A program made the translations under genes and the position numbers. Below the pieces are notes generated by a model. It was not told the origin of the DNA. It saw only the letters and a program-made list of their open reading frames with translations, and ran no database searches. 64,000 nt of DNA from Malikia granosa (GTDB lineage: Bacteria; Pseudomonadota; Gammaproteobacteria; Burkholderiales; Burkholderiaceae_C): the NCBI RefSeq assembly GCF_002980595.1, contig NZ_PVLQ01000011.1, positions 1-64,000 of the forward strand. Reading direction: 5' to 3'. This document shows positions 1 through 13,401 of the stretch, in pieces. Every line of letters starts with the position of its first letter. The stretch's first letter is position 1.

Positions 1-39
1 GGGCTGGGGCTGGGGCTGGGCAGGCGGATAATCCCTCAC

Positions 40-1980
<1,941 letters not shown>

Positions 1981-1984
1981 GCGC

Positions 1985-2830
1985 TCAGGGCTGCAGGTCG
2001 GGCAGGTCCACCAGGGTGGAGAGCGGCAACTCGCTGAGCTCCTGCAGCAGCTGGGCCAGCGAGCGCCCGGCGGCTTCGACCAGTGCCCGCCCGGTCGCGG
2101 CATCGGCCAGCGCGGCGTTGCCGACCGCGCCCTGCGGGTGGTAGTCCTGCATCTGCCAGGCCAGCTTGGCGCTGCGGCCGTTGCCCAGGATCGGGTACTG
2201 GGCGGCGCGCTGTTGCGAGGTGGACGGGAAGTCGCGGGCCCGGTCCATGCGCACGAGTTCGGGCTTGAGCGCGAGCATCATCGAGGTCTCGACCTGGCCG
2301 GCATGGATGCCGAAGCGGTGCTCGGCGGCGCTGAAGCGGGTGTTGAGGTCATGGCCCTGCTCGTCGAGCAGGGGCAGGTTGAACCAGCTCGCGCTGTAGA
2401 CCAGCATGTCCAGGCGGGTGCGCAGGTCGCGCGCGACCAGGTCCATGATACCGGCATGGCCGCCGTGGCTGTTGAAGATCAGCAGCTTGCGCACGCCAGC
2501 GCGCGCGACCGACTCACCGATATCGGTCCACAGCCGCAGCACGGTCTCGGGCCGCAGCGTGAGGGTGCCGGGAAAGCGCTGGTGCTCGGGACTGAGGCCG
2601 ACCGACTGGGTTGGCAGCACATAGGCCGGGCAAGTCGCCGGCAGGTGCGGGCCAGCGGCCGCCAACACCCCGTCGACCAGGTCGGCATCGACCGACAGCG
2701 GCAGATGCGGGCCGTGCTGCTCGATCGCGGCGACCGGCAACAAGGCGACGCTGCGCTCGGGATCGAGGCTGGGGAAATCGGTGGTGCAGAGGTCGGCCCA
2801 GCGGCGCAGGACAGGAAGGGAATCGGGCAT
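1985..2830 (-). CDS. creatininase-family amidohydrolase
   Basis: Protein of 281 residues with the creatininase/creatinine amidohydrolase fold. The family signature is visible as LLPVAAIEQHGPHLPLSVDAD near residues 30-50, supplying Glu, His and Asp metal ligands, with NSHGGHAG near residue 122 and a further Glu in the HAGQVETSMML stretch. These are the positions that bind the two divalent metals in the family. The family includes creatinine amidohydrolase, MftE-like peptidases and formamidopyrimidine-type amidohydrolases (ArfB), so the substrate cannot be named. The ATG at 2830 is about 106 bases from the divergent dsbD start. No creatine or sarcosine genes are nearby, which argues against dedicated creatinine catabolism. 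Confidence 0.85.
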   Translation of the reverse strand: MPDSLPVLRRWADLCTTDFPSLDPERSVALLPVAAIEQHGPHLPLSVDADLVDGVLAAAGPHLPATCPAYVLPTQSVGLSPEHQRFPGTLTLRPETVLRLWTDIGESVARAGVRKLLIFNSHGGHAGIMDLVARDLRTRLDMLVYSASWFNLPLLDEQGHDLNTRFSAAEHRFGIHAGQVETSMMLALKPELVRMDRARDFPSTSQQRAAQYPILGNGRSAKLAWQMQDYHPQGAVGNAALADAATGRALVEAAGRSLAQLLQELSELPLSTLVDLPDLQP

Positions 2831-2935
2831 GGCGAGATCTTAAGCCGGACAGGGATTGGAGCGGTCCTGCACAATGCGGTGCCGGGACTGCGGCATCTGC
2901 CCAGCCCCGATCTCCCCTTACCTGCTTGCTTCACG

Positions 2936-5107
2936 ATGCGTCACTGGATCGCCCGACTGCTGTTCGCCCTGCTGTGTACCCTGTCCTGGCCCAGCTGGGC
3001 GCTGGACCTGACCGGGGGCGGCATCGTCAAGACCGAGCAGGTGAGGGCCGAGCTGCTGGTCCATGCCCCGGAGGGAGTGACCGCGGGCAAGCCGCTCTGG
3101 CTGGGGCTGCAACTGCAGCATACGCCGCACTGGCACAGCTACTGGAAGAACGCGGGCGACTCGGGGCTGCCGACCGAGCTGCGCTGGACCCTGCCGGCTG
3201 GCGTGACGGCCGGCGAGATCGCCTGGCCGACGCCGCGCAAGTTCCCGCTCGGCGAACTGGCCAACTACGGCTATGACGGCACGGTGTTGCTGCCGGTGCC
3301 GCTGCAAGTCGGCCCCGAATTCCAGGGCGAGGCGCTGGTCGTGAAGCTGCAGGCGAACTGGCTGGTCTGCCGCCAGGAATGCATCCCGGAGGAAGGGCAT
3401 TTCCAGCTCCGGATTCCAAGCCAGGGCTCGACGGCCCAGCATGCGAGCCTGTTCCAGCAGGCCTGGGACGCGGCGCCGCGCGCCCAGGCAGCGGCGAGCA
3501 GCCGGCTGCAGCCCGACGAAAAATCCCTGCAAGTCAGCCTGGACGGATTGCCGGCGGCTTGGCGCGGCCAGTCGCTGGAGATATTTCCCGAGACGGCCGG
3601 GCTGATCGCACCGGGCGCACCCTGGACCCAGGCCTGGAACGGTGCGCAATGGAGCGCGCGCCTGCCGCTGTCACCGGAGCGCAGCGAGGGGCCGAGCCAG
3701 GTGGCGCTGGTCGTGGCGCTGGCAGGCAAGGCCGAATCGCCGGCCGGGGTGCGGATGGAAGTGCCGGTGCAAGGCAAGTGGCCGGCCGCCGCCGCGCGCA
3801 GCGAAATCCCGGAGGCACTGAAGCAGGCGCTGGCGCAAGCGCCTCAAGATACAAGCGCCAGCAGCAATTCCGCAACGACGGGCCGCATCGGCCTGTGGGC
3901 CGCCTTGCTCGGTGCGCTGGCGGGCGGTCTGATCCTGAACCTGATGCCCTGCGTGTTTCCCGTGCTCGCGATCAAGGTAATAGCCTTCGCACGCCATGCC
4001 GATGACCGGCGTGCGCACCGCCGGGCCGGGCTGGCCTACACGGCGGGCGTGCTGCTGTCCTTCCTGGCGCTGGGCGGCCTGCTGCTGCTGCTGCGGGCAG
4101 CGGGCGAACAGCTGGGCTGGGGCTTCCAGCTGCAGAACCCGGCGGTGGTGGCCGGGCTGGCACTGCTGTTCACCGTGATCGGACTGAACCTGGCCGGGCT
4201 GTTCGATTTCGGCCGCCTGCTGCCGGCCTCGCTGGCCGGGCTGCAGTTGCGCCATCCGCTGGCGGATGCCTTCCTGACCGGCGTGCTGGCAGTGGCGGTG
4301 GCGTCGCCCTGCACGGCACCCTTCATGGGGGCCTCGCTGGGACTGGCGATCGGCCTGCCGGCGGCACAGGCCTTGTCCGTCTTCGCGGCCATCGGCATCG
4401 GGATGGCGCTGCCCTATCTGGCAGCCAGCTTCTTCCCCTGGGTCGCCCATGCGCTGCCAAGGCCCGGCGCCTGGATGGAGACGCTGCGCCAGTTCATGGC
4501 TTTCCCGATGCTCGCGACCGTGGTCTGGCTGCTCTGGGTGCTGGGTCAGCAGACCGGCATCGATGGCGCGGCGACGCTGCTGCTGGCGCTGCTGCTGCTG
4601 GCCTGGCTGGCCTGGGCAATCAGCCGACGCGGCAAGACCCGCCGCTGGCTCGCGCCGCTGCTGCTGGCCGGACTGCTGGGCTGGCTCTGGCAAGCGGGGG
4701 GACGGATCTGGACTCCGCTGAATGAGCCGGCGCAGGCGACGACGGCATCCGCGCTGCCGACTGCCGACCGGAACTGGCACGGCTGGACGCCCGAGCGCCT
4801 GGCTCAGTTGCAAACGAGCGGCCAGCCGGTGTTGGTGGACTACACCGCAGCCTGGTGCGTGACCTGCCAGTACAACAAGGGCACGGTGCTGGCCGACCGG
4901 GACTTGCTGGCCCATCTGGCCGACGCGGGGGTGGTGCTGTTGCGCGCCGACTGGACCCGGCGCGACCCGGCAGTGACCCAGGCATTGGCGGCGATCGGGC
5001 GCAATGGCGTGCCGACCTACGCGCTCTACCTGCCCGGCCAGGCGCCCAGGCTGCTGTCCGAACTGCCGAGCCGCGCCGAGGTGATCGAGGCCTTGGGTCG
5101 ACGCTGA
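2936..5107 (+). CDS. dsbD: thiol:disulfide interchange protein DsbD/ScsB type
   Basis: Inner-membrane reductase that passes electrons from cytoplasmic thioredoxin to periplasmic thiol proteins. I start it at ATG 2936 because it opens with a clean signal peptide ([16 protein letters not shown]); the frame is open further upstream but that part runs antisense to the creatininase gene. Order of parts: signal peptide; periplasmic N-terminal domain with Cys145 and Cys149 (VCRQEC) of the ScsB/DsbD-N-like type; a multi-pass membrane core with the paired cysteines in NLMPCVFPV (Cys339) and ASPCTAPF (Cys459); and a C-terminal thioredoxin-fold domain with WCVTC (Cys641, Cys644). All three redox pairs are therefore intact. 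At 723 aa it is longer than E. coli DsbD, and the N-terminal domain looks closer to ScsB. It runs toward hemE with 82 bases between. Confidence 0.9.
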   Translation: MRHWIARLLFALLCTLSWPSWALDLTGGGIVKTEQVRAELLVHAPEGVTAGKPLWLGLQLQHTPHWHSYWKNAGDSGLPTELRWTLPAGVTAGEIAWPTPRKFPLGELANYGYDGTVLLPVPLQVGPEFQGEALVVKLQANWLVCRQECIPEEGHFQLRIPSQGSTAQHASLFQQAWDAAPRAQAAASSRLQPDEKSLQVSLDGLPAAWRGQSLEIFPETAGLIAPGAPWTQAWNGAQWSARLPLSPERSEGPSQVALVVALAGKAESPAGVRMEVPVQGKWPAAAARSEIPEALKQALAQAPQDTSASSNSATTGRIGLWAALLGALAGGLILNLMPCVFPVLAIKVIAFARHADDRRAHRRAGLAYTAGVLLSFLALGGLLLLLRAAGEQLGWGFQLQNPAVVAGLALLFTVIGLNLAGLFDFGRLLPASLAGLQLRHPLADAFLTGVLAVAVASPCTAPFMGASLGLAIGLPAAQALSVFAAIGIGMALPYLAASFFPWVAHALPRPGAWMETLRQFMAFPMLATVVWLLWVLGQQTGIDGAATLLLALLLLAWLAWAISRRGKTRRWLAPLLLAGLLGWLWQAGGRIWTPLNEPAQATTASALPTADRNWHGWTPERLAQLQTSGQPVLVDYTAAWCVTCQYNKGTVLADRDLLAHLADAGVVLLRADWTRRDPAVTQALAAIGRNGVPTYALYLPGQAPRLLSELPSRAEVIEALGRR

Positions 5108-5189
5108 GCCGTTTGCGATCGATCAAGTCCTGCGCGATCTCGGGAGCGGGAGGCCGGCCGGCTGGCAGCGCTGCTGCGACAATGTCGGG

Positions 5190-6323
5190 ATGAGCACGAA
5201 CGCGACCCCCGGCAGCTTTGCCCCGCTGCAAAACGACAGCTTCCTGCGCGCCTGCCTGCGCCAGGCCACCGACCACACCCCGATCTGGCTGATGCGCCAG
5301 GCCGGGCGCTACCTGCCCGAGTACCGCGCCACGCGCGCCCAGGCCGGCAGCTTCATGGGACTGGCGACCAACGTCGACTACGCCACCGAGGTCACGCTGC
5401 AACCGCTCGAGCGCTACGAGCTCGACGCAGCGATCCTGTTCAGCGACATCCTGACGGTGCCCGACGCGATGGGACTAGGCCTGAGCTTTGCGCTCGGCGA
5501 AGGCCCCAAGTTCGCCAAGACGGTGCGCACCGAGGCCGATATCGCCGCGCTGGCCGTGCCGGACATGGACAAGCTGCGCTACGTGTTCGATGCGGTGACC
5601 TCGATCCGCCGCGCGCTCAACGGCCGGGTGCCGCTGATCGGCTTCTCGGGCAGCCCCTGGACGCTGGCCTGCTACATGGTCGAGGGCGGCGGCTCGGACG
5701 ACTACCGCCAGGTCAAGACGCTGATGTACCAGCGCCCCGACCTGATGCGTCGCCTGCTCGAGGTCAATGCCGACGCGGTCGCGCTCTACCTGCGCACCCA
5801 GATCGAGTCCGGTGCCCAGGCCGTGATGATCTTCGACAGCTGGGGCGGCGTGCTGGCCGATGGCAATTTCCAGCAGTTCAGCCTGGCCTATACCAGGCGG
5901 GTGCTGGACCAGCTGCCCAAGGAGTTCAATGGCCAGCGCATCCCGCGCATCGTGTTCACCAAGGGCGGTGGCCTATGGCTGGACGACATGAACAGCCTGG
6001 ACTGTGACGTGCTGGGCCTGGACTGGACGGTGAACCTGGCGCAGGCGCGCGCCCGGGTCGGCGGCCAGGTCGGTGGACCGGGCAAGGCCTTGCAGGGCAA
6101 CCTGGACCCGAATGTGCTGTTCGCCGATCCCGAGCAGGTGGCTGCCGAGGCCGTGCGCGTGCTGGAGAGCTTCGGCACGCCGCATACCGACCGCGACACG
6201 ACCGGCCCGACCCATGTGTTCAACCTGGGCCACGGCATCAGCCAGCATACGCCACCCGAGATCGTCAAGGTGCTGGTCGATACCGTGCATGCGCATTCGC
6301 GCCTGATGCGCGCGCGCGGCTGA
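5190..6323 (+). CDS. hemE: uroporphyrinogen decarboxylase
   Basis: Cytoplasmic enzyme that decarboxylates the four acetate side chains of uroporphyrinogen III to give coproporphyrinogen III in heme synthesis. The 377-residue length is usual. Both family signatures are present: [16 protein letters not shown] near residue 30, with the conserved arginines that bind substrate carboxylates, and [17 protein letters not shown] near residue 150. FDSWGGVL and [12 protein letters not shown] near the C-terminus are also conserved. The start is ATG 5190 ([10 protein letters not shown]). The order hemE then priA is common in Burkholderiales. Confidence 0.97.
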   Translation: MSTNATPGSFAPLQNDSFLRACLRQATDHTPIWLMRQAGRYLPEYRATRAQAGSFMGLATNVDYATEVTLQPLERYELDAAILFSDILTVPDAMGLGLSFALGEGPKFAKTVRTEADIAALAVPDMDKLRYVFDAVTSIRRALNGRVPLIGFSGSPWTLACYMVEGGGSDDYRQVKTLMYQRPDLMRRLLEVNADAVALYLRTQIESGAQAVMIFDSWGGVLADGNFQQFSLAYTRRVLDQLPKEFNGQRIPRIVFTKGGGLWLDDMNSLDCDVLGLDWTVNLAQARARVGGQVGGPGKALQGNLDPNVLFADPEQVAAEAVRVLESFGTPHTDRDTTGPTHVFNLGHGISQHTPPEIVKVLVDTVHAHSRLMRARG

Positions 6324-6605
6324 AGCGACGAAATCCGATGTGGAAAACGGGCTTTTGCACAGTTTGGTCGCAGCGTCAGGGGACAATCCTGGTGCCCGCC
6401 AGCTGGCTGAGTCCGGCGAGAAGAAATCTTCAAGCCTTTGTAAATATTGGATTTTTTCTCCAGCCCATGGACGGACTCCGGGCCAGAAGGCCAAGCAGCA
6501 GGGGCAAATGTCCAGTTCACCCGCACCGGTTGCCAACAAAGTTATCCACAGAAATTCCGCCTACGCGACAGCGGCAGGTCGGCAGCCAATTTCCGGTCTC
6601 GATGA
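6324..6605. promoter_or_regulatory. hemE-priA spacer with DnaA-box-like sites and an AT-rich patch
   Basis: This 282-base gap carries no credible gene. It contains one perfect DnaA box, TTATCCACA, at 6542-6550, a one-mismatch box in the other direction (TGTGGAAAA, 6337-6345) and a two-mismatch TTTTGCACA at 6351-6359. Between them lies an AT-rich patch around 6410-6460 that stands out from its GC-rich surroundings. No rho-independent terminator for hemE is evident. The sites could let DnaA control priA, or titrate DnaA. I cannot show binding. Confidence 0.4.
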
Positions 6606-8792
<2,187 letters not shown>

Positions 8793-8909
8793 AGCGCGGC
8801 TGCCACACATAGGCTGGAGCGGGGACGAAATCGACACATGAAACGGCAACCAGAAGCGAAAAAACTGCTCTACCTTTATCATTGAGAGCCTTTTCATGCG
8901 CCCCACCCC

Positions 8910-10955
8910 ATGTCAGCCGGACTGAACATCGCCCAACTCGATGCCGTGAATCACCTCGGCGGCCCCTGCCTGGTGCTGGCAGGCGCCGGCTCGGGCAAGA
9001 CGCGGGTGATCACGCACAAGATCGGACGGCTGATCCAGGCCGGGCTGGCGGCGAACCGGATCGCGGCCATCACCTTCACCAACAAGGCGGCGGCCGAGAT
9101 GCGCGAGCGCGCGCGCCAGCTGGTCGGCAAGGCGGCCAAGGACGTGCTGATCTGCACCTTCCACTCGCTCGGGGTGCGGCTGCTGCGCGAGGACGGCAAG
9201 GCGCTCGGGCTGAAAAGCCAGTTCTCCATCCTCGACACCGATGACATCACCAGCATCCTGAAGGACTGCGGCGGCACCACCGACAGCGCGACCGCGCGCC
9301 AGTGGCAATGGACCATCAGCGGCTGGAAGGGCGCCGGCCTGAACGCCGAACAGGCGCTAGCCCAGGCCAGTGACGAGAACGAGCGCGTGATCGCGCTGGT
9401 GATGGCGCGCTACCAGGAGCGACTGGCCGCCTACCAGAGCGTGGACTTCGACGACCTGATCGCGCTGCCACTGAAACTGCTGCGCGAGCATGCCGAGGTG
9501 CGCGAGAAATGGCAGAAGAAGCTCGGCCATGTGCTGGTCGACGAATACCAGGACACCAACGCGACCCAGTACGAGCTGCTGAAATTGCTGGTCGGCGAGC
9601 GCGGCCGCTTCACCGCGGTGGGCGACGACGACCAGTCGATCTACGGCTGGCGCGGCGCGACGCTGGACAACCTCAAGAAGCTGCCGCAGGACTATCCCGA
9701 GCTGCGCGTGATCAAGCTCGAGCAGAACTACCGCTCGACCAGTGCCATCCTGCGCGCGGCCAACAACGTGATCGGCCCGAATCCCAAGCTGTTCCCGAAG
9801 ACGCTCTGGAGCGAGCTCGGCGAGGGCGAGCCGGTGCGCGTGACCGCCTGCGACCAGGAGGACCACGAGGCCGAGCGCGCCGTGGCCCGCATCCAGAGCC
9901 TGCGCGCCAACCACAAGCACAAGGCCTTCAAGGACTTCGCGATCCTGTACCGCGCCAACCACCAGGCGCGCGCGCTCGAGACTGCCTTGCGCCGGGCGCA
10001 GATCCCGTACAAGGTGTCGGGGGGGCAGAGCTTCTTCGATCGGGCCGAGATCAAGGACCTGTGCGCCTGGCTGCGGCTGCTGGTCAACAACAATGACGAT
10101 CCGGCCTTCCTGCGCACGATCACGACCCCGAAGCGCGGCATCGGCCACCAGACGCTGGCACAGCTCGGCGCCTTCGCGACCCAGTACAAGCTCAGCCTGT
10201 TCGAATCCCTCTTTTCGCATTCGCTGGCGGCGGCGGTCAACGCGCGCGCGCTGGCCGGACTGCACGAGTTTGGCCGCTACCTCAACGACCTCGAGCACCG
10301 TGCGCGCCAGACCCGCGGCGCCGAGGCGGCCAAGGCCTTCCTGAGCGACTGGCTCAAGGACATCGGCTACGAGCAATACCTCTACGACAGCGAGGACAGC
10401 GAGAAGGCTGCCGCCGCGCGCTGGGGCAACGTGATCGACTTCTGCGACTGGGTGGCGCAGCGCTGCGGCGGCCAGATCGACGACAGCGGCGGCATCACGA
10501 CCGAGCGCGAGGTCAGGTCGATGCTGGAAGTCGCGCAGACCATCGCGCTGATCTCCACCATCTCGGAGCGCGAGCAAGAGGCCGACCAGGTCACACTGTC
10601 GACCCTGCACGCCTCCAAGGGCCTGGAATGGCCGCATGTGATCCTGGCCGGGGTCAACGAAGGCCTGCTGCCCTTCAAGCCCGACGACGATGGCGACGGC
10701 GCGGCGCTGGCCTTGCGCATCCAGGAAGAGCGACGGCTGATGTATGTCGGCATCACGCGCGCCCAGCAGACCCTGGTGGTGAGCTGGCTCAAGCGGCGCA
10801 AGAAGGGGCGCGAGATGGTTCCGGGCCAGCCGAGCCGCTTCATCGAGGAGATGGGGCTGGACCAGGCGACGGTCAAGGAAGACCCGCGCGAGAAGTTGCG
10901 CGCACTGCGCGCCGAGTTCGCCGCCCGTGCGGCACAGGCACAAGCGGCGCCATGA
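8910..10955 (+). CDS. rep: ATP-dependent DNA helicase Rep (UvrD/Rep superfamily 1)
   Basis: SF1A 3'-5' helicase that clears proteins from DNA ahead of the fork and assists PriA-type restart. Visible motifs in order: Q motif (LNIAQLDAV), Walker A LAGAGSGKTRVI near residue 25, motif Ia ITFTNKAAAEM, Walker B VLVDEYQDTN near residue 210, motif III GDDDQSIYGWRGA, motif IV LEQNYRST, motif V TLSTLHASKGLEW and motif VI RLMYVGITRAQ. At 681 aa and without the UvrD-type C-terminal Tudor extension, Rep fits better than UvrD or PcrA. It lies 117 bases after priA on the same strand, so the two restart helicases are neighbours. Confidence 0.9.
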   Translation: MSAGLNIAQLDAVNHLGGPCLVLAGAGSGKTRVITHKIGRLIQAGLAANRIAAITFTNKAAAEMRERARQLVGKAAKDVLICTFHSLGVRLLREDGKALGLKSQFSILDTDDITSILKDCGGTTDSATARQWQWTISGWKGAGLNAEQALAQASDENERVIALVMARYQERLAAYQSVDFDDLIALPLKLLREHAEVREKWQKKLGHVLVDEYQDTNATQYELLKLLVGERGRFTAVGDDDQSIYGWRGATLDNLKKLPQDYPELRVIKLEQNYRSTSAILRAANNVIGPNPKLFPKTLWSELGEGEPVRVTACDQEDHEAERAVARIQSLRANHKHKAFKDFAILYRANHQARALETALRRAQIPYKVSGGQSFFDRAEIKDLCAWLRLLVNNNDDPAFLRTITTPKRGIGHQTLAQLGAFATQYKLSLFESLFSHSLAAAVNARALAGLHEFGRYLNDLEHRARQTRGAEAAKAFLSDWLKDIGYEQYLYDSEDSEKAAAARWGNVIDFCDWVAQRCGGQIDDSGGITTEREVRSMLEVAQTIALISTISEREQEADQVTLSTLHASKGLEWPHVILAGVNEGLLPFKPDDDGDGAALALRIQEERRLMYVGITRAQQTLVVSWLKRRKKGREMVPGQPSRFIEEMGLDQATVKEDPREKLRALRAEFAARAAQAQAAP

Positions 10956-10992
10956 GCGCCACCATGAAAACAAGCAATCGATGGGGACAATC

Positions 10993-11514
10993 ATGCACCA
11001 AGCCGGATCGCGCCGACCCGTGCTGGGCCTGTTGCTGGCAGGCTGCTGCCTGCTGCTGACCTGGCCTGGACTGGCCCAGGAAGCCACGCCACCCGGCAAG
11101 ACGGTGCTGACGATCAGCGGCAGGATAGGCGCCGTGCCGCCGGGTGTGCCGGTCGCCTTCGACCTGGCCCGGCTGGAGGCGCTGCCACAGCGCAGCTTCA
11201 CGACCCAGACGCCCTGGCAGGACAAGCCGCTCCAGTTCACCGGTCCGCTGCTGCGCGAGGTGCTGGCCTCGGTCAAGGCCCAGGGCAGCCAGCTCAAGGC
11301 GATTGCGCTCAACGACTACAAGGTCAGCATCCCGGTCTCCGATACCCAGCGCTTCGACATGCTGCTGGCCCTGCGCGTCAATGGCGAACGGATTCCCGTG
11401 CGCAGCAAGGGCCCGCTGTTCGTGGTCTACCCTTACGACAGCGACGAGGAGCTGCGCAGCACGCTCTACTACAGCCGATCGATCTGGCAGCTCAAGGCGA
11501 TCGAGGTTGAATGA
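10993..11514 (+). CDS. small periplasmic molybdopterin-oxidoreductase-fold (SUOX-like) protein
   Basis: Exported protein of 173 residues. A signal peptide (LGLLLAGCCLLLTWPGLAQ) is followed by about 145 residues resembling the oxidoreductase molybdopterin-binding (SUOX/YedY) fold: LTISGRIG, a PWQDKPLQFTGPLLREVL segment, LNDYKVSIPVSD and FVVYPYD. The mature part contains no cysteine, although SUOX-family enzymes bind molybdenum through a cysteine, so it is unlikely to be a molybdoenzyme. GTG/ATG choices exist upstream; I chose ATG 10993 because GGGGA stands five bases before it. It ends four bases before the hybrid kinase, which suggests cotranscription and a role as a periplasmic sensing partner (inference). 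Confidence 0.7.
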   Translation: MHQAGSRRPVLGLLLAGCCLLLTWPGLAQEATPPGKTVLTISGRIGAVPPGVPVAFDLARLEALPQRSFTTQTPWQDKPLQFTGPLLREVLASVKAQGSQLKAIALNDYKVSIPVSDTQRFDMLLALRVNGERIPVRSKGPLFVVYPYDSDEELRSTLYYSRSIWQLKAIEVE

Positions 11515-11518
11515 GTCC

Positions 11519-13360
11519 ATGCGCCTGCCCAGCCATCGCCGCCTCCTGCTCGGACTGTCGCTGACGGCAGCGCTGCTGGCCGTGGCATTCGCGATCATGC
11601 TCGCGGTGCTGATGCGCCAGAGCCGTACCGTCGAAACAGCGACCCGGCTCCAGGGCGACTCGATCACCGCGCTGACCTTCCAGCTCGAGCGCGAGTTCCT
11701 GCGCCTGCGCTCGGACCTGGCCTTGACGCTGCGCAGCCGCAACCCGCCCGACTGGGAAGCGGTCACGCTGCGCTACGAGATTTTCCTGAGCCGGGTCGAA
11801 CTGCTGCGCGACAACCCGAGCACCCTCAAGCTGCGCCTGCGCTCGGAATACCAGGAGCTGATGCCACGGCTGGAGCAGTTGATCGCCGATGCCACGCCCT
11901 TGCTGAACACCGCCCAGCAGCATCGCGCCGCGCTCGAAGCGCTGCTCGAGCACCTCTACCAGCTGGGGCCGGACATCCAGGCCCTCTCGGTCGCCTCGAG
12001 CCTGGTGGTCGCCGGGTTGATCGAGGAACAGGTGCTGGTACTGAATGCGCAGAGCGCCCAGATCCGGTGGCTGGTCGGCGCCCAGCTGCTGCTGCTGTTG
12101 CTGGCGGCGACCGGCCTGCTGCTGCGCCAGCGGCGCCAGGAGCAGGAACAGGCCGCGCTGCAGGCGCTCAATGGCGAGCTCGCCACGGCGCGCGACCTGG
12201 CCGAGGCCGCGAGCCGCAGCAAGAGCCGCTTCCTGGCCAACATGAGCCACGAGCTGCGCACCCCGTTCAACGGCATGCTCGGCATGCTCGGCATGCTCGA
12301 GGACAGCCAGCTCGACCCGTTGCAGCGCACGCACATGCAGACCGCCAAGGACTCGGCGCAGCATCTGCTGCACCTGCTCAACGACATCCTCGACCTGTCG
12401 GCGCTCGAGTCGGGCCAGATCAAGACCCAGCTCGAGCCAGTCGACATGCGCCAACTGCTCGCGGACATCCAGCAGCTCATGGCCAGCCAGGCACGGCACA
12501 AGGGCCTGGAGTTCCGGTTCGAGGCACCGCAACAGTGGCCAGGCTGGATCGAGACCGATCCGACCCGGGTGCGCCAGATCCTGTTCCACCTGCTGGGCAA
12601 TGCGATCAAGTTCACTGACAGCGGCCGCATCACCCTGAGCGTGAGCTGCGCGGCCCGGCCAGATGGCCGGCTGCACTGGCGCTGCGCGGTCAGCGATACC
12701 GGCATCGGGATGGACCCGGCCCGGCTGGCCCAGCTGTTCCAGCGCTTCCACCAGCTCGAGGCGGACGCGAACCGGCGCTTCGGTGGCAACGGCCTGGGGC
12801 TGGAGCTCTCGCGCACGCTGGCCCGCCTGATCGGCGGCGACATCACCGTCGAGAGCCAGGCCGGGCAAGGCTCGACCTTCACGCTGACGCTGGAGACGCC
12901 ACTCTGCCCCGGCCCCGCGGTCCAGCAGCTAGCAGCGGCCAGCCCGGCAGCGCTGCCGGCGGTCGGTCCGAACGAAGCGGCGCCTGCGCTCGACATCCTG
13001 GTGGCCGAGGACCACCCGGTCAACCGCAGCTTCATCGGCACCCTGCTCGAGCGGCTCGGACACCGGGCCAGCTTCGCCGTCAATGGCCGCGAGGCGCTCG
13101 AACAGGTCGAGCAACGGGACTTCGACCTGATCCTGATGGACATCCACATGCCCGAGATGGACGGCCTCGAGGCGACCCGGGCGCTGCGCGCCCGCAGCGA
13201 TGACAAGCGGCAGATTCCGGTCATTGCCCTGAGCGCCGACGTGATGAACGAGGCGCGCGAGCAGGCGCTGGCCGCCGGGGTCAATGAATTCCTGTCCAAG
13301 CCGGTGCAGAAGCAGCAGCTGCAACAAGCGCTGCTGCACTGGAGCCGGCAGCGCCACTGA
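11519..13360 (+). CDS. hybrid sensor histidine kinase/response regulator
   Basis: Membrane kinase of 613 aa. TM1 at about residues 9-31, a largely helical periplasmic region to about residue 178, TM2 near 180-202, a short coiled linker, then HisKA with phospho-acceptor His244 (ANMSHELRTPFNG). The HATPase domain follows, with N box LLGNAIKFTD, G1 DTGIGMDPA and G2 FGGNGLGLELS. The C-terminal receiver carries acidic AEDHPVN, phospho-acceptor Asp541 (LMDIHMPEMDG) and the conserved Lys in FLSKPV. No HPt or output domain is attached, so it must signal to a separate phosphotransfer partner. ATG 11519 lies four bases after the SUOX-like gene; the periplasmic domain is the obvious place for that protein to dock. 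Confidence 0.9.
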   Translation: MRLPSHRRLLLGLSLTAALLAVAFAIMLAVLMRQSRTVETATRLQGDSITALTFQLEREFLRLRSDLALTLRSRNPPDWEAVTLRYEIFLSRVELLRDNPSTLKLRLRSEYQELMPRLEQLIADATPLLNTAQQHRAALEALLEHLYQLGPDIQALSVASSLVVAGLIEEQVLVLNAQSAQIRWLVGAQLLLLLLAATGLLLRQRRQEQEQAALQALNGELATARDLAEAASRSKSRFLANMSHELRTPFNGMLGMLGMLEDSQLDPLQRTHMQTAKDSAQHLLHLLNDILDLSALESGQIKTQLEPVDMRQLLADIQQLMASQARHKGLEFRFEAPQQWPGWIETDPTRVRQILFHLLGNAIKFTDSGRITLSVSCAARPDGRLHWRCAVSDTGIGMDPARLAQLFQRFHQLEADANRRFGGNGLGLELSRTLARLIGGDITVESQAGQGSTFTLTLETPLCPGPAVQQLAAASPAALPAVGPNEAAPALDILVAEDHPVNRSFIGTLLERLGHRASFAVNGREALEQVEQRDFDLILMDIHMPEMDGLEATRALRARSDDKRQIPVIALSADVMNEAREQALAAGVNEFLSKPVQKQQLQQALLHWSRQRH

Positions 13361-13401
13361 GCGCCGCCCGCCCTGACCGCGGGTCGGCCCAGTGCCAGGG
13401 C

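Noticed and set aside
1-39. GGGCTG hexamer repeats at the window start
   Set aside because: Only about three units are visible and the window edge cuts the context, so a real repeat cannot be judged.
6324-6605. Reading the priA spacer as the chromosomal origin
   Set aside because: Only one perfect DnaA box is present and rpmH-dnaA, the usual origin neighbourhood, is 57 kb away at the other end of the window.
10993-11514. Calling the SUOX-like protein a molybdenum enzyme
   Set aside because: The mature sequence has no cysteine to bind molybdenum and is much shorter than YedY or SUOX.
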